Shown here: piece by piece, positions 1-12,449 of the stretch | How the letters are laid out: the number at the start of each line of letters is the position of its first letter | Position numbering within the stretch: position 1 is the stretch's first letter | Origin: Flammula alnicola | Taxonomy: Eukaryota > Basidiomycota > Agaricomycetes > Agaricales > Strophariaceae | DNA: 64,000 nt | Direction of reading: 5' to 3' | Assembly (NCBI GenBank): GCA_015499995.1 | Contig: JADNRV010000021.1 | Coordinates: forward strand, 248,001 to 312,000 | Translations under genes and position numbers: made by a program | Notes under the pieces: generated by a model | What the model saw: only the letters and a program-made list of their open reading frames with translations | The model's database searches: none | Told to the model about the DNA's origin: nothing

Positions 1-926
1 ACCCTTGATGAGCAACTTGTTGGCCCACTTTGAACCCTCAGAACTGGTCGACTTTATGAACTTTATTGGTCTTCTTATTCATAAATTAAACGTAAGCTTC
101 ATGTTCTCGGTTCATACGACAGTCACTCAGCCAAATGGATCCACAGAAAGATATGTTCGACGTCCTAGATCAGCTAATCGGTCCTTTGAGTGCACACATA
201 GCTACCCTTCTGTCTCAACCCATCACTGGGACAGATGATCAGCGTGCTCATGTTGAGACCAAAAAGGCCTATTGGCTCTGCTGAACAACATTATGGTATC
301 AAAACTTCAAGGCATTTTCATCTCAGAACGTGAGTGCATCCATCATGGAGGAGAACCCATGGCGAATTTGAATTCGTTTTTTCAGGAAATTCGGCGGATT
401 TGAAAGCTTAATTGCGACTATGCAGCGGTTGGCCGAAGATGTCTTGGATCCTACAAGCCAGAAGTCTGCCCTGATTTTCTTGAGCCGATGCGTTACGGTG
501 TGGGGCCAGCCCGCAGAGCATCCACGACGGGTAACGGTCAAGAGGCAAATGAGAGCTTACCCGGATTTGAGCGCTTCATCTACGAGCGTTTGGTCCCAAC
601 TGCATTCCGGGTACCTTCATTACCCAACTTCAACCTAAAAGATGGACAAATGACCGTCGTAAGTCATCCTCACTTAGTGTTCAATGTTTAGTCTGACCCA
701 GCTTTTCTGCCGACAGGTCTTGCACGAAATTGCGAACCTCCTCCAGACAATCTGCAAAACAAGAGGGGCTGAATCGTACACCTTCTTCCTTAATGTCTTC
801 CTTCCCTCCCAAAACTGGCCTCCACAAACTGCTTTAGACTTCACCACGAAGCTACGAGATTTAGACAGCAAAAACTTCCGGAAATACTTTACAGATTTGA
901 TTCGGTCTTCTCGCGCACCTTCATAG
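1..926 (+). CDS. LOS1: tRNA exportin (Xpot/Los1), 3' end, partial
   Basis: C-terminal part of the importin-beta-type receptor that carries mature tRNA out of the nucleus with Ran-GTP. The gene continues beyond the left edge. Exons read <1-91, 147-329, 386-658 and 717-926, with GTAAGC, GTGAGT and GTAAGT donors. Family landmarks are the FMNFIGLLIHKL helix, VLDPTSQKSALIFLSRCVTV (a repeat near the C-terminus of Xpot) and a final FRKYFTDLI segment. The reading frame must change by one base at about 272 (after KKAY, before LALLNN), at 397-399 (before FESLIATMQ) and at 522-523 (after GQPAEHP). Each change is repaired by one added base in or beside a short run. I read these as assembly deletions rather than decay, because the amino-acid conservation continues smoothly across them. 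Identity is confident; the frame as given is broken. Confidence 0.85.
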
Positions 927-1334
927 CATCCGTGACGAACCCTCTTAGATTCATCGCTCTTTTGTATGTCGCCGCTAGCAATGCTTATTTCCTTCCAAGT
1001 GCAACATTTCTTTATACATAGCATTTTCAAGTTGTTCTTTACATGTCATTTTTCAAGCAAGTTCCATTCCAACCATTGTATTATATTGATCGTGTCGATA
1101 TTTCCTGTCCACCTCGACCAATGCTTGCACTAAATTGATTCTTAGGCATGCAGGCGCACCTTGTGCATGGCTAGCAAGTGGTCGAAGTTACAATTAATAG
1201 TATGTGGCCTGTTTTTGCGGACTAGGTAAGCAACTTACACTTCGAGAGTGACTTACAAATATTAAGTATATCGTGTTGTCGTATGTGACCTAAATATTTT
1301 CTACTCTTACAATAGAACTAATTCGTGATGCTTA
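927..1334. other. intergenic, convergent gene ends
   Basis: AT-rich sequence between the ends of the tRNA exportin gene (+) and the membrane-protein gene (-). It is the 3'-UTR side of both. I see no gene in it. Confidence 0.6.
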
Positions 1335-3079
1335 TCAAGACGACATGACAGAAATGTGGCGAGTCGAAAGAGAGTCGTATGCAGGCGGTCGTTGTGCTAA
1401 GTCCGGAGACTTTAAATCCGGGTGCGCTACCTCTGCAATCGTTGGTCCAGTTGATGCGCGAGAACTGAGATCTGTCGCGTAGAATGATGGACCATTACTG
1501 TACCCATCACTTGAAGTGGGTGACAACCCTCTCCTGGAATCTGTCGAGTAATTCGTCTGGTGTTTGATGTCAGACATCCGCGGAATACGAAGCTGAGTTG
1601 GCGACGGCGCGTCCTGAAAGGGGGTAATAGTCACATTCCCTGACGGCGAGTAAGCAGAATTGTAGCTGATTGACGGTGTCGTTTCTGGCATTCGAGTATC
1701 TAATGGTGATGTTGACGTTCACCCATTATGGTAAATAATGGGAGATTCGAACTGAAAGACAACTCACTGTAAGAAGGCGCATGTGAACTCTCATCCCCTT
1801 CAATTTGCATCAAAGATTTTGCAGATTCCTTTTTCGAGCGTCGTATTCGGATCCACAAGCATAGGAAGGCGAAAATCAGCAGTATGCCTCCAACGACGCC
1901 ACCTACGATAGCGGCGATGGGAACCTTCTTTGACACTGTTTGCAGTGTTCCAGGCTGGCCGACTTGAGAGGTAGTGGATGTCGTTGCAGAAGTCGCCGTT
2001 GGTGTATTTGTCGCAGAAGACCCAGTGGGTACGATCGATACTGAAGACGGCGACAGGACAGGTAGGGCCGGCATCGCAGCAAGATTCAGGAACGAAGGCG
2101 AGTAAGTGATGTAATCCAGAATGAAGGTTTGGTTTACACAGCGCGTGATGTTAATAACGAGGGTGTGGTCTCCGGCAGGGAGGTTGTTATAGGAAAAGAG
2201 AAGAAAGTTTGCAGCCTCTCCTTGATTTGACACGAATTCTGGGGTGTTTGTCGCAACAGCATAAGTTTGAGGAACGGTGGTACCATCAAGCGTGTAAGTC
2301 GCAGAAAGGATGCCAATGTTAAACCAAGAGAATATCCCATATATTTGCGCAGATGTCCCTGTTATATAATATTTAAACGGACGAACCTGCATTTAAGAAA
2401 AGGATTCACCTTGAAATCGGAAAGTTATAATATCTCCAGGTGTTGAGCTTCGATGGGTACTATTGTGGTAGGGTAACCCATCAGGAAGATTTCCAGCATC
2501 GAACCGGTCTGTATTTCGCGTCCAACCACCAGAATATTGAATGGCAGGGTCCTCGTTGTCGAGGAGGATCGTCTTTCCAGTTAACGGAGTGTTCGGACCA
2601 ACGGTAACGATCGCATAATCGAGAGATGTGCCTGCCACCTGGTTTACGGCAATGGTGTGAGTGCCTTCGGGCAACGTCGGTGATTGATACCATTGCAGAT
2701 ATGATTGTGGAGTGGGGTCATCATAAGATGTCTCATACTCTGCACCTCCGTCAATGCTAACGGCAATAGATTGGGACGAGGGTGCAGCGGGCGTGTTCCC
2801 AACAAAAGCAATAGAAGTTCCTGCACAAAGACAAAAGGATGCAAGTAAGGCCATGGGGTATGAGCATTCTAGCTGGTCGCAAATAATACCTTGAAAAGTC
2901 ACCAAGAACGACCCAAATACTGCAGAACTTGAGTTGCTTGTGGCCCCAGCGGCGAAGTCCGGAAACACTGACGTCCCTCCATACCATTGGACAAGGCTGC
3001 TATTCGCCCATGCTCGTGGTCCAAATTGGAAAGCTCCAGAGGTATCGTCAAGGACCAAGGACAAGGAGTTACTAGCCAT
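1335..3079 (-). CDS. serine-rich single-pass membrane protein of unknown function
   Basis: Four exons (3079-2890, 2820-2410, 2358-1768, 1699-1335) give 518 residues from the methionine at 3079. The N-terminal two thirds hold two beta-rich, Trp/Tyr-containing segments of the galactose-binding-like type often seen in Agaricomycete surface proteins, with several N-x-S/T sites. A Ser/Thr/Pro-rich stalk follows, then one transmembrane helix (IAAIVGGVVGGILLIFAFLC), a basic stop (RIRRSKK) and a Ser/Pro-rich cytoplasmic tail of about 150 residues. The start is uncertain. An upstream in-frame methionine lies at 3310, and the hydrophobic stretch just before residue 1 (SWYLVLFPSSPFLPF) looks like a signal peptide, so an unseen 5' exon may supply the true start. 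The architecture resembles a cell-surface sensor or adhesion protein, but no function can be assigned. Confidence 0.75.
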
Positions 3080-3310
3080 GTTGGCTCTAGGCCAAGAAGG
3101 AAAAGGAAGAAAAGGCGAAGAAGGAAAAAGTACCAAGTACCACGATAGTGATCGGTCCTTATGAGGCCGCCCCAAGCTGCCTCGCCAGATATCTGGAACT
3201 CCTTCGCTTAGTACGATGTCGTAACTCGTTGCCACCTCATTGTGGCCTTTTATTCTTCTTCGGTTGAGAGAGACTACTTGGCAACCAGCAGTGGGTCCTC
3301 GGAGGATCAA

Positions 3311-4317
3311 GTTCGCGCCTTTGAAGGATCCGATGAGAAATGTCCAGGAAATGATTGCAAATCGTTAACCTCGAGTCCTCTTGTCAAACGAGATCATAGC
3401 AGGTTATACAGTACTCGTTTTCTGTCAATGTACGAGAGTTGCAGACGTCTGCAGAACAGCCCTGTAGATATCTTCTTTGTTCCCGTTTCGGGCTGACCAG
3501 CCTGAGAGACAGTCAGTGTCGAGAAGAGGGATGCCAGCGTGTCGGTAGACCATGTAGCTCGTTAATTCAATGCTTGACGGTTTCATTAAGTGAGGCATGC
3601 CCTGAGACGGTACTGTCGAATACACTTCGTGATATCTTGGGACGACCTTGTGCTACACCGTCACGGTGTGCCCGACGTCAGTCCATTGACATCCCACTGC
3701 ACATTATACTCATATCAGCATCTACTGTAGAGGACCGAAGGGGCTCACGTTATTGTTTAACAAGGAGAGGACTGAAAGTGAGCCGTCTCTTTGGAGTCTC
3801 CAGGAGTCTGCCTTCGAATTTTGAACGACCGATCATGGAGGCGCCGGCAAATCCCGTAACGGAACCTTCTCTACTGCAAGTTGTTGGCAAGCTTTTTGGC
3901 AAGTTGACCATTATATGTCACCGGACTATATAACCTCCAAGAAAGATCTCATGGACATGAATAATGAAGCATACAAGTCTCATGGACAATATTAATGTGA
4001 ACTCCCATTAAATATAATTTTTGAGTCCGGATTCATTGCGCATGTCTCCAACATGTCTCGACCATTTTCCCGGGCTCGATTTCTCGTTGACTAAATGCGC
4101 CTGCATATGCCCGTCTGACCGACGCACTATCTAGGGTATTCTCTAGAGTTGCGTACAGGTCTAGTGAACACCTTTCTTACCCCACATCTGCAAAAAAATG
4201 TGGCCAGAGCTCAGAAGGTAAGAGGATGATGATGATGACAATTATGATACAACATGGATGATATACACTTGCTATAATATGAGTGAACGAAATCGTGTTA
4301 TGCCTTCATAAAGAATA
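3311..4317. other. intergenic, nothing recognised
   Basis: Short reading frames occur on both strands here, but none shows a family motif, good splice sites or codon structure. It probably holds the upstream region of the membrane-protein gene and the 3' flank of the cullin gene. Confidence 0.5.
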
Positions 4318-7289
4318 TTTAGCATAAGCAAATGCACTCGCAGCAAATACAAAAACAAAAAAAGCGCACCAAATAATTATACGATTTGCGATCTTCGCAC
4401 CGCTCCAGATATTCTTTCTAGATTGAGCAGGCAGTCAGCGAATTGAAGGCAAAAGAAGGCGTAAGCGTCAAGTACCTCTATCAGAAGTTCTATCCTCTTC
4501 TTGATAGCAAGCGGTTCGGGCAAGAACTTGCTTGTAAGCTGGTACGTGACTTCGCTGATTAGGTCGTTATGCTTCATGTGTTTCCTGTCTTTCATGATGC
4601 GGACGACGCAGGCCTACAAGAGTGGTTATGAACGGGGGAAAATGAGGCCAGAAACCACATACATCCATCTGATATTTTCGCTCTTCTTCAATACGTTCCC
4701 GGGTCTCTTTCCTCTCTTCCTTGTTCTCTACTTTCGAGGAAATAGTACCTATTTTGACCTTCTTCATGGACAGGTGAAGTCGCTATTGAAAGAAAAGGTG
4801 TCATCTTCGTTTACATCACGACCAGCGGGATGCTTCTTCAGGACTTTGAACTTTGCGCAAGCCAAGGACTGAAGCTGCCGTTTCAGTTCAACTTCCTCGA
4901 TCCAGTGGCGCCTTGATGTCCTATTTGACTAGTCGTAAATCAGATGACCGTCAACAATGAACACAACTTACTGAATACGAAAGAACGTCATCCTCATCCA
5001 GGTTTTCAAATAGGAGCAGAATGACCAAGGCCAAAGTCGAGACATTAAGTTCGTGTGACCTTGCTTTGAACTTCACGTGGACATCGGCGTTGCCCAATGA
5101 TAATTGCCAATTGAGACGCCTGCCCGAATGTCTGGAGAGATAGAACTGTTCAAATGATTTGCAGGCTTTGGCCATTTGGGAAGGCAAAACACAGGCAGAA
5201 GGAGCCTGGGTCATAGGCCAGGCGTTTGAAGTCATGACAGTCACGTTTAGTTCGATATCTGGAGCCTGTAAGTGTTGCGCATATAAGTGGAACTCCAGTA
5301 ACAACCGATACTTTACATACCGTCGTTTTCGAGACGTGGGCTAGATAATCTTTTGTCGTGTCCGCAGAAATCTTCATATCGTTAAACATCCCCTCCATCT
5401 TCTGCGTGAATTGGACACCGCATTCGACTTTCAACTTGGCCAGCATGCCACGTTCAGCATCATCGGAAACCGACCGGCCATGGAGGAGACGCTTGGCTAG
5501 ATGCCCTTTATAATACCTTTCGAATATGTCCTTTTCTGCGATGAAGCGGAAGATCGTGATAGTCTTATCCAGAACGATGTCGATCTCCATGTCAGTTTTC
5601 TGGAGAGAGACGAGCTTGCCTGAGATTAACACCAACAGCAGCAGGAGAGAGACGTACGCCCTTGAGACCCCTCTTCAAATGGTCATCAATGAACAGGGAA
5701 ATGAATTCTGAACATTTCTCATTGAGATTGACGAAGGATGAGAAGGCCTGAAGATTTTATCAATATGTGCAAAAGGTGAAGCATATAAATCAGATACACA
5801 CGTCATTAAGGGCAATTTCAACATCCCGATTACTCTGGAAAGAGATCTTCCACACCAAGTCAAACTTGTCCTTGAGGTTAAGGACATCCTGCACCCAGGT
5901 GACGGCTGGCTGGATTGATGAGACGGGGTTCCGAGCTTTGCCCTTGCCCTTGTCCTTCGGTTCCCGCTCATCTGCCTCGCCTTCAACAAAGTCTTCTCCA
6001 AGGGCGACCTGGTTTATCTCTTTTCCACGGCATATTATAGACTGCTTCAAAGACGTCTGGAGGGTTGGCAATCCTGTTGGCACCATGCGGCATAATCGAT
6101 ATAGACGAGACAGATCCTCGAATTTGTTATTGTCGATCATGATGTCTAGGCCAGAATTCTCTTTGGAGATCACATTTGCGAGATGAGGAGTGAGAAGGTT
6201 ATCTTTCAGGATTTGGAGAAGAGGTTGAGTGGTTTGACTTGACAAATAATGATTGGTTCGGGATTCCTCAGCATCGAAACGTTCTTCGACCTGATTCAAG
6301 TCAGAAAGGCCAATTCTGGCAAGATAAAGACTTACCAAGCGCAGAAATTCGGGGCATCGCAGGTATTGATCAGGTGTTCTCCCTCCTTTTCGTAGAAAGA
6401 TTGACTTTCTGCCAAAAAGACGGGTTCCAAGTCGCGCTTGTACACCGTCGTTCCATCTCTGTCAACTTCAAGGCTCAGGAAGACGTCCACACATCCCTTG
6501 ACGGTGGAACGACCGATGACATCGCCGTCACGTTCATGTCGAACTTGGTTTAAGATAGCGCTGACAAGGTGGTCTCTTATTGGCGGCTTGATGATGTGGT
6601 TGAGAAATAATTCAAGACCCATCTCATGCGTAGCTGGGACACCCGCAGATTTTGTGTGCGAGCGATCCTAATGCCTCCTAAATGAATAGCATACGCGTGA
6701 ACGACACATTGACTCACCATGTACTTGAGAATCTGGCCTAACCGGACCATATTGCTTCTGTGGTCATCCCACACTTTCCTGAGCGCCTTCAACAAAACTT
6801 CTTCTTCGTCGTTCTGCATCTTCGCATCGGTCGTACCAGTCGGGAAGGCGGGAACGATTTCTTCGCGAGCCAAAGTATCCAAATTCTCAATCACGAGGGT
6901 TCGTACTCCATTATAAAGCCTGTCGCCATGTTTATAGAGAACCATATTGTACGCGTATCTGTGGTTTTCCTCGAACGAGAGATTGGAGGCATTGTGGTTC
7001 TGAATTTCCCGGATGTTTTTCGATAATTCCTCCCAGGTCTTGTCTGGGGAAAATTCCGGCCCATGCTGGGAGAAAAATAGAAGATGCATATGAGTCAATG
7101 AGAGTGACGAGTACCTTTCGAGGTGCCAACTGCAGGATAGAAAAATTGCCTTTGTCAATACGCAGATCTGCGAAGTAGACAAGTCACGAAAGGAACACAC
7201 AATCTTCGGCCTTCCGCGCCGTGCTGAAATTGAGGCGAATAAGACCTTGAGAAGATAGAAATGCGCTGAGTATACGTACCAGTCGACAT
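4318..7289 (-). CDS. CUL3: cullin-3, scaffold of BTB-Cul3 ubiquitin ligases
   Basis: Cullin scaffold that binds BTB-domain substrate adaptors with its N-terminus and Rbx1/E2 with its C-terminus. Eleven exons fit: 7289-7280, 7167-7115, 7065-6718, 6667-6336, 6290-5802, 5747-5658, 5599-5321, 5265-4972, 4920-4663, 4613-4476, 4417-4318. Landmarks in order are the N-terminal SLSFEE-type helix ([20 protein letters not shown]), the cullin-homology block [14 protein letters not shown] with [15 protein letters not shown], the winged-helix pieces [15 protein letters not shown], and the neddylation region [13 protein letters not shown], where the lysine of MKDRK is the expected Nedd8 acceptor. The short first exon (MSTD) is chosen because it is the only one keeping phase with RIDKGNF. 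The frame slips near 6350, between 4901 and 4910, and at 4768-4769; each is repairable by one base (two at 4901-4910). The C-terminus runs about 15 Cys/Phe-rich residues past the usual YxYVA end. Confidence 0.9.
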
Positions 7290-7453
7290 AGTGGTCGTAT
7301 TTCAAGATAGATCTAACCGTTAATTATGTAGCCTTTGGGCTTAGCATAGTAGGTAGACAAGCCATGTTTGGTCGGAACCGTAACCAGCACAACGCTAGGG
7401 TTAGGGCTTCCCTTACGATGAATTTCATGATCATACCGTTCGCTCTAACTCGC

Positions 7454-8762
7454 ATGTCTGAAGCTCTGTCCCGACCCAATCCATTCGATATCACACTCAA
7501 CCCCCTCTGTCATAACGCTTACGAGCATTGTCTTGATCTCGAGGACCGTCATCTCGCAGTCAAGCAGTACTCCACCGCGCTCACCGTTTTAGTATGCGCC
7601 CGATTTCTTGGGTATATGTTGACTGAGGCACCACAAATGATGGCGGTCGAGACCTTGCACAGAGGTTGAGCGATGTGAAACCCATGAAGAGGTTGTCCAG
7701 TGCGCAACCGATGAGGAGAAACGTCAATGCATCGATATGAAACTACAAGCTCTTGCAATACTCTACAAAGACCATTTCATCCGCTGTTGTGAGTCTAAAC
7801 GGGTTTGGTTTGGCCTTTGCTGCTGTAGATCATCCGATGCCCTTTGCTTAGTCTTTAGTGCGAAGATTCGTACCCCAATCACAACTCCAGACCCTTCTGC
7901 ACTGTTATCCCAAGTCAAAAGACAAGAGGACGATTCGATATTGACCCACGCTGCCACCAGCCATTCTGCGGCAAAGGCGCAAGTGCGTCTACAAACCTTG
8001 CTGATGTTTCTTGTGTGAATTCTGACATTCTTAGGCTCTGCATCGTGACGGTTATCGCTGCGTTTTCACTGGAAAAGTCGACTTGACGTCTTTTATCAAT
8101 AAGCTTGTTTTGCGAGAGAAGGGCTTTGATGTAGCTACGACTCACTGTGCACACATAATCAATGATCAGTCCACCGACGGAGGTCCCGACGACGACAACA
8201 ACGTACCTCGTTTATTAAATGATGCTTCCAGCATTAATCCGTCTCCTATTTCGCGACACGCATCTGCTCACGCGTTCTTGGAACGCTTCGGCCAGATTGA
8301 CTCAATCGAGGAACTCAACGGTGACAAGATACACCGGCTTAAAAATGTTCTCACCTTGGAACCGACTATCCTTGACTGTTTTGATACACTAGAGATTTGG
8401 CTGGAGAAAAACCCAGATGTGAGCGCATGTGCTTTGTGACGAATATTGAGCTTGAACTTTGTCAGGATCCCGATAATTGCTACCGACCAGGCGCAATCGA
8501 CCCGGCGATCCTCGATCTCGTACCATCTAAAATCCAGCTGACTACACCTGATCCAAGGCAATACCCTCTCCCTGATCCTCGCTACCTCGCTGTCCATGCA
8601 GCATGCGCGCGAGTCGCGCATCTTTCTGGCGCAGCGGGACCCATTAACGATTCCTTGCACGATATAGAAAATATTCAGAATTTAGCAAACAATGGAAGTT
8701 CTGGTGATGTATTGTATCATGCGCTGATGCGCCGCCTGGATGTCGATATTGAGCCCTATTGA
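7454..8762 (+). CDS. fungal HNH-endonuclease-domain protein
   Basis: Member of a large basidiomycete family with an N-terminal helical region and an HNH-type fold. Supported exons are 7454-7788 (frame disturbed), 7852-7982, 8035-8418 and 8466-8762. The core is ALHRDGYRCVFTG, the usual RDGYRCxxTG strand that opens the HNH motif in this family, followed by THCAHII, which carries the first His of HNH. The C-terminal block YLAVHAACARVAHLSGAA is the typical family ending, and the protein stops at IEPY. The acceptor at 8034 and the donor at 8419 keep phase perfectly. Between 7635 and about 7670 the frame has to change twice to keep homologous sequence (LGYMLTEAP, then TDEEKRQ). DNA cleavage by this family is not established, so a nuclease role is inference from the fold. 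The start is tentative; an upstream in-frame methionine exists near 7420. Confidence 0.75.
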
Positions 8763-9133
8763 TGGATTGTCTTACTTTGCAACACTGGTGAAAAATATAA
8801 TTCTTTGATCATAAAAGTTACCAGTTCGTTGTGACTTGCAATAACCTGCTTTGCATGATATACATATACTTTGGGTTGGATTCGCTGCACTAGTCTTTGA
8901 GTGCCGTTGAATGAACGCATCAACTAGTCTCTGTGAATAATCTCTCTGTTGTTCTCTCTTGCCGAAAAAGAAAAGTGTCCTGTCGCTTCAGTCTAGCTTA
9001 CGCTACGATTATAAACCGACTACTACCTGTACTGCTATCTACATCAAGTCCGAATCCATGTCCATGAAAAAGCAACAAAGAAATGCGCATCCTGCCAGCA
9101 CCTGCCCGGTGCTCGCCAATCCGAAATGTCCAA
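8763..9133. other. intergenic between convergent genes
   Basis: 3' flanks of the HNH gene (+) and secreted-protein gene A (-). No gene is seen. Confidence 0.6.
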
Positions 9134-9975
9134 TTAACACAAATTAAGAGCTCGTAGAGGTGCTATTGCTAGCACTGGCGGTGCTGCTGCAGCAATACTA
9201 CTGCTAACGGCCGTGCTGGAGCTAGCAGCAGTAGTATTGCTAGAAGCGGTGCTGTTGTTTATGGATTTGATGCTGCCGAGGATCGAATTGATGTTCTGGG
9301 GGGACTTCGAGCTGTCCCAGTTCGAACCGCTGGGGACCTGGACGTTCTTGCCGACATCACTGCCTTGGAAGCCCAAGTCGTTGCTATTCAATGAGCCGTC
9401 CGAATTGACAAGTTGAGTGAGTTTTCCGGCGATGTTGGAGTCATATCCAACGCTACGGCTGGATTGGCGGCTGATGTCCTGCTTGAATTGGTGCATGCCT
9501 CCTGAAAATTGCTCGAAGACGATGATCTGAGTCTCGACGTCGCAGACTTCTTCCGTAATAATTCTGCACAGAAATCAGCACAAGATCAAGGACACCTTTC
9601 GAGGGGGAGGCACCGACCGTTTCGCAAACTCCTGAATGATGGCGAGCTTCTGTTGGATTATGACGATTTCCTGAACGTGGCAAACTTCCTCCTGTTCCAC
9701 GATGATAACTTGCTCGTTATTGGACCCGTAAAAGTTGTTGGACCCATAGAAGTTATCAAACCCGGAAAGTGAGGAGAGTCCTCCCCAGTTGTTGAAGGAG
9801 ACGCTGGGCGAACTGCTGCTCACTACGGAATCTATATCAGTGCGTGGCATTGGCGATATCGTATATCCGACTTACCAGAGGAGGAATCTCGTCTCCTTAG
9901 GCTCGACAAGGGCGAGGAAAGTACGCCTGTGGCAAGGCATAAGAGAGAAAAGGTTTTGCCAACGGAAAAGACCAT
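9134..9975 (-). CDS. secreted protein A, SGFDNFYG family
   Basis: Three exons (9975-9876, 9831-9618, 9563-9134) give 247 residues. A signal peptide (KTFSLLCLATGVLSS) is followed by an RRR site that could be cut by a Kex2-type protease, the motif SGFDNFYGSNN, a helical segment with a cysteine (EEVCHVQEIVIIQQKLAIIQ) and a second one (EEVCDVETQIIVFEQF). A central block GYDSN...NSDGSLNSNDLGFQGSDVG follows, then a Ser/Ala-rich tail. The paralog at 11542-12284 shares all these blocks and both intron positions. The family occurs widely in Agaricomycetes, but I know of no assigned function. The Ser/Ala tail is specific to this copy. Confidence 0.85.
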
Positions 9976-10108
9976 GGTGAAAACAATTGTTTTGAACGAG
10001 TGGTGTACGAAAAAAAAATCAAGAAGACAGGTAGAATTCAGAAAAAATATATCTGGCCGGCAAAGACTGAACGAAATGCGAAAGAAACGAGAGGAAAGAA
10101 GAAACGAA

Positions 10109-10186
10109 GGGCGACCTGGCCAAAGAAATCGAAGCGAAGGACAATCGGAGGGTGAGTACATAAGAAATAACATACTCAGCTTTATA
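10109..10186 (-). promoter_or_regulatory. promoter/leader of secreted protein A
   Basis: On the minus strand a TATA-type element (TATAAAG, 10186-10180) lies about 200 bp before the start codon. About 60 bp inside it is the leader box TTTGGCCAGGTCGCCC (10124-10109), which recurs almost unchanged in front of the paralog. The leader between them is pyrimidine-rich. Promoter function is inferred from position and from conservation between the two copies. Confidence 0.55.
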
Positions 10187-10189
10187 CTG

Positions 10190-11541
10190 GCGAGGGCGTT
10201 GAGAGTCCCATTATTCTGGTTCAAGTGAATCCATGGTGATCGCAATCAATAAGAACTCGACTCTCTGGTGTGTTGAGAAAAGGAAGGTTAACGGTTGTCG
10301 ACGGAGCATAGGATGGAGGGCAGAGCCCAAAAATAGATTCCCACAAAACATACTGGGCACTTCGGCCTACTTCGGCATGACTTCACGTTGTCGTTCAACA
10401 ACGCAACAACCACACCAAATGGCCCCATTCTGCCTCAAGCGCCCACCTGCCCTTGCAACTGGTTGGTCAGAAGCTGTCCGAAGACTCTGGAAGAAAGGTG
10501 GATGCTACTTCGACCGGAACTCTCACATCCAATATTTTTTTCCATTGTTTCCAAGGGCGCCCGTGCTTCGTTCTCACCCTGCGAGCACTCCGAGTTGGTG
10601 CTGAACATAGGATAAATATGCTGGCAGAAATCCAAGAAACACATATGCCTCGGAGTGTCTGAAGTAAGTCTAGTTGAGCATGATGACTTGCCAATCTGAT
10701 AAACCACGATAATCGTTTGAATTTAAGTGGACACTACTCACTGGCCAATAGCAATTGCGAGATCGTTGCCTTGTTGCGCGCCATCATCATCAAGTTCATC
10801 AGAGTCTAGTGGCAAGCGACCCCACGATAAGGCTTCAGGGGGTTAATTCCATTGGAAAGCGTAATCATCTCTCTGCATGCCGTTCATCCGCGTGCGCTCA
10901 GGAATGTGCCCATAACCAGGATGTGCTAAGTAAAGATACGATCACTGTCTTGGCGGAAGCGCAAAGGGCAACCCGGACAAGCAACTCGTCTGATGATCTG
11001 ATAACAACTGACTAATTATCTGATATACGTTGCCCCGTTAGACCGAGGTATGTCGCTGCATATTTAAGGGAAAGAGAATTCGCCAGTGTTCAACATTCAC
11101 CGCTGGATAGTGTTATCCAGTTCGTGCTATATTTAGCGAACCTTCTCACCAATGGGTAGTATGCGAGTAGTTATTGCAGTTCGAGGACACGAAGTCGCCT
11201 CTTAAAGCTTTTACCTTCGACTTCTCGTGCGTATTTAGACTGGAGATCTCCGTCCAGGATGATCGGTAGAAGATGCAAAAGGTATGCATTGAAAGGTATC
11301 GAAGTGTTGTGTGAAAAAAAAAAGTAGACCAGGAGTGTAAAATCAACACCAAGGCTATTAGGCAAGTCGTTTACAAATCACGGCGTCCGTAAACTAGGAT
11401 ATAATGTCCCATCAAATCAACGAAGTGTACGTAGAAATCATCAAAGGTAGGAAAATTCGAAAAGTTTGCCTCGAGCGTCGCGCTTCGTTATGCCAGAGCC
11501 CAAGTTTTGCATGAATAAATAGACTAAGCAAGGCGAGTTGC
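10190..11541. other. intergenic between the two paralogous secreted-protein genes
   Basis: About 1.35 kb with only short overlapping reading frames on both strands and no recognisable product. It contains the upstream region of gene A and the 3' flank of gene B. I saw no repeat or mobile element. Confidence 0.5.
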
Positions 11542-12284
11542 TTAGAACTTGGTAACGGCAGAGCGGGCAGCGGAGTAGGCACTGTTGACGCTGACGTGAG
11601 AGTGCGCGTCGTTCCAGTTGCTGCCGGTGGGGACGACATAGGAGCTTCCGAGATCGTGGCCAGAGAAACCGAAGTCGCTTGTGCTGAGCGAGCCGTCGCT
11701 GTTGTAGAAGCTGCTGAAGTGGGACGCGATTCCAGAGTCGTATCCGACGCCGCGACCAGAGAAGCGCCTGAGATCACGGCTGAAGCCGTGCAAGCTCGAG
11801 TGGAATTGCTCGAAGACGACAGTCTGGGTCTCAACTTCGCAAACTTGCTCGGTGATGATGCTGGATTGTTAAGTTCTGAGAAACCTGTGTCCTTTGATGT
11901 ATACAAAAGAAAATACTAACCGCTTAGCCATCTCCTGGAGGACAAGGAGACGCTGTTGGATGATCTCGATGCTCTGAGAGTGGCAGACAAGTTCCTGCTC
12001 CTTAACAATAGTGATCGAGCTCTCGCTGAATTGGCTGTTGTCGAAGTTGTTGGAGCCGTAGAAGTTATCGAAACCGCTCAAGGATTGGTATCCACCATAG
12101 TTGTCGAACGAGTGGACTCCACCACGGACGACTGAAAGAGAAATATTGAGACTTGATTCGGCATTAAAGATAGATGTTATGACTTACCCAAATCAGTCGA
12201 CGCGGAAGGGATGGCGGCGGCAAAGACGCCGCTAGAGAGGGCAGAAACAGCGACAATGACGATGGAAGCGAATTTGGCGAACAT
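11542..12284 (-). CDS. secreted protein B, SGFDNFYG family
   Basis: Three exons (12284-12188, 12131-11921, 11860-11542) give 208 residues. It has a strong signal peptide (FASIVIVAVSALSSGVFAAA), then SGFDNFYGSNNF and two cysteine-containing helical segments (QELVCHSQSIEIIQQRL and EQVCEVETQTVVFEQF). The intron falls between them after KR, exactly as in the copy at 9134-9975. The C-terminal block GYDSGIAS...NSDGSLSTSDFGFSGHDLG matches gene A, but the protein ends at TKF without the Ser/Ala tail. Two genes in the same orientation 1.6 kb apart with identical splice phases indicate a tandem duplication. Function is unknown; a cell-wall or extracellular role is plausible only from the secretion signal. 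Confidence 0.87.
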
Positions 12285-12449
12285 GATGATTGATGGAAGA
12301 TGGAATATAATTCGAGTCTTGAAGAATAATTAGTATTACTGTCATATGAATTATCGAAGAGGTGAAGAAAAGACTCACTCACTTGCTTTAAGCTGAAATG
12401 TAAGGCCTACCCTGGAGGAGATTGAACGAAGTGAACAAAGATTGTGAAT

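Noticed and set aside
7396..7406. TAGGGTTAGGG, two telomere-like units
   Set aside because: Only two partial repeats inside the 5' flank of the HNH gene. Two units can arise by chance and there is no longer array nearby.
9180..9245. Complementary CAGTAGTATTGC-type words
   Set aside because: They arise from Ser/Ala/Thr codon repeats in the tail of secreted protein A rather than from a separate hairpin element.
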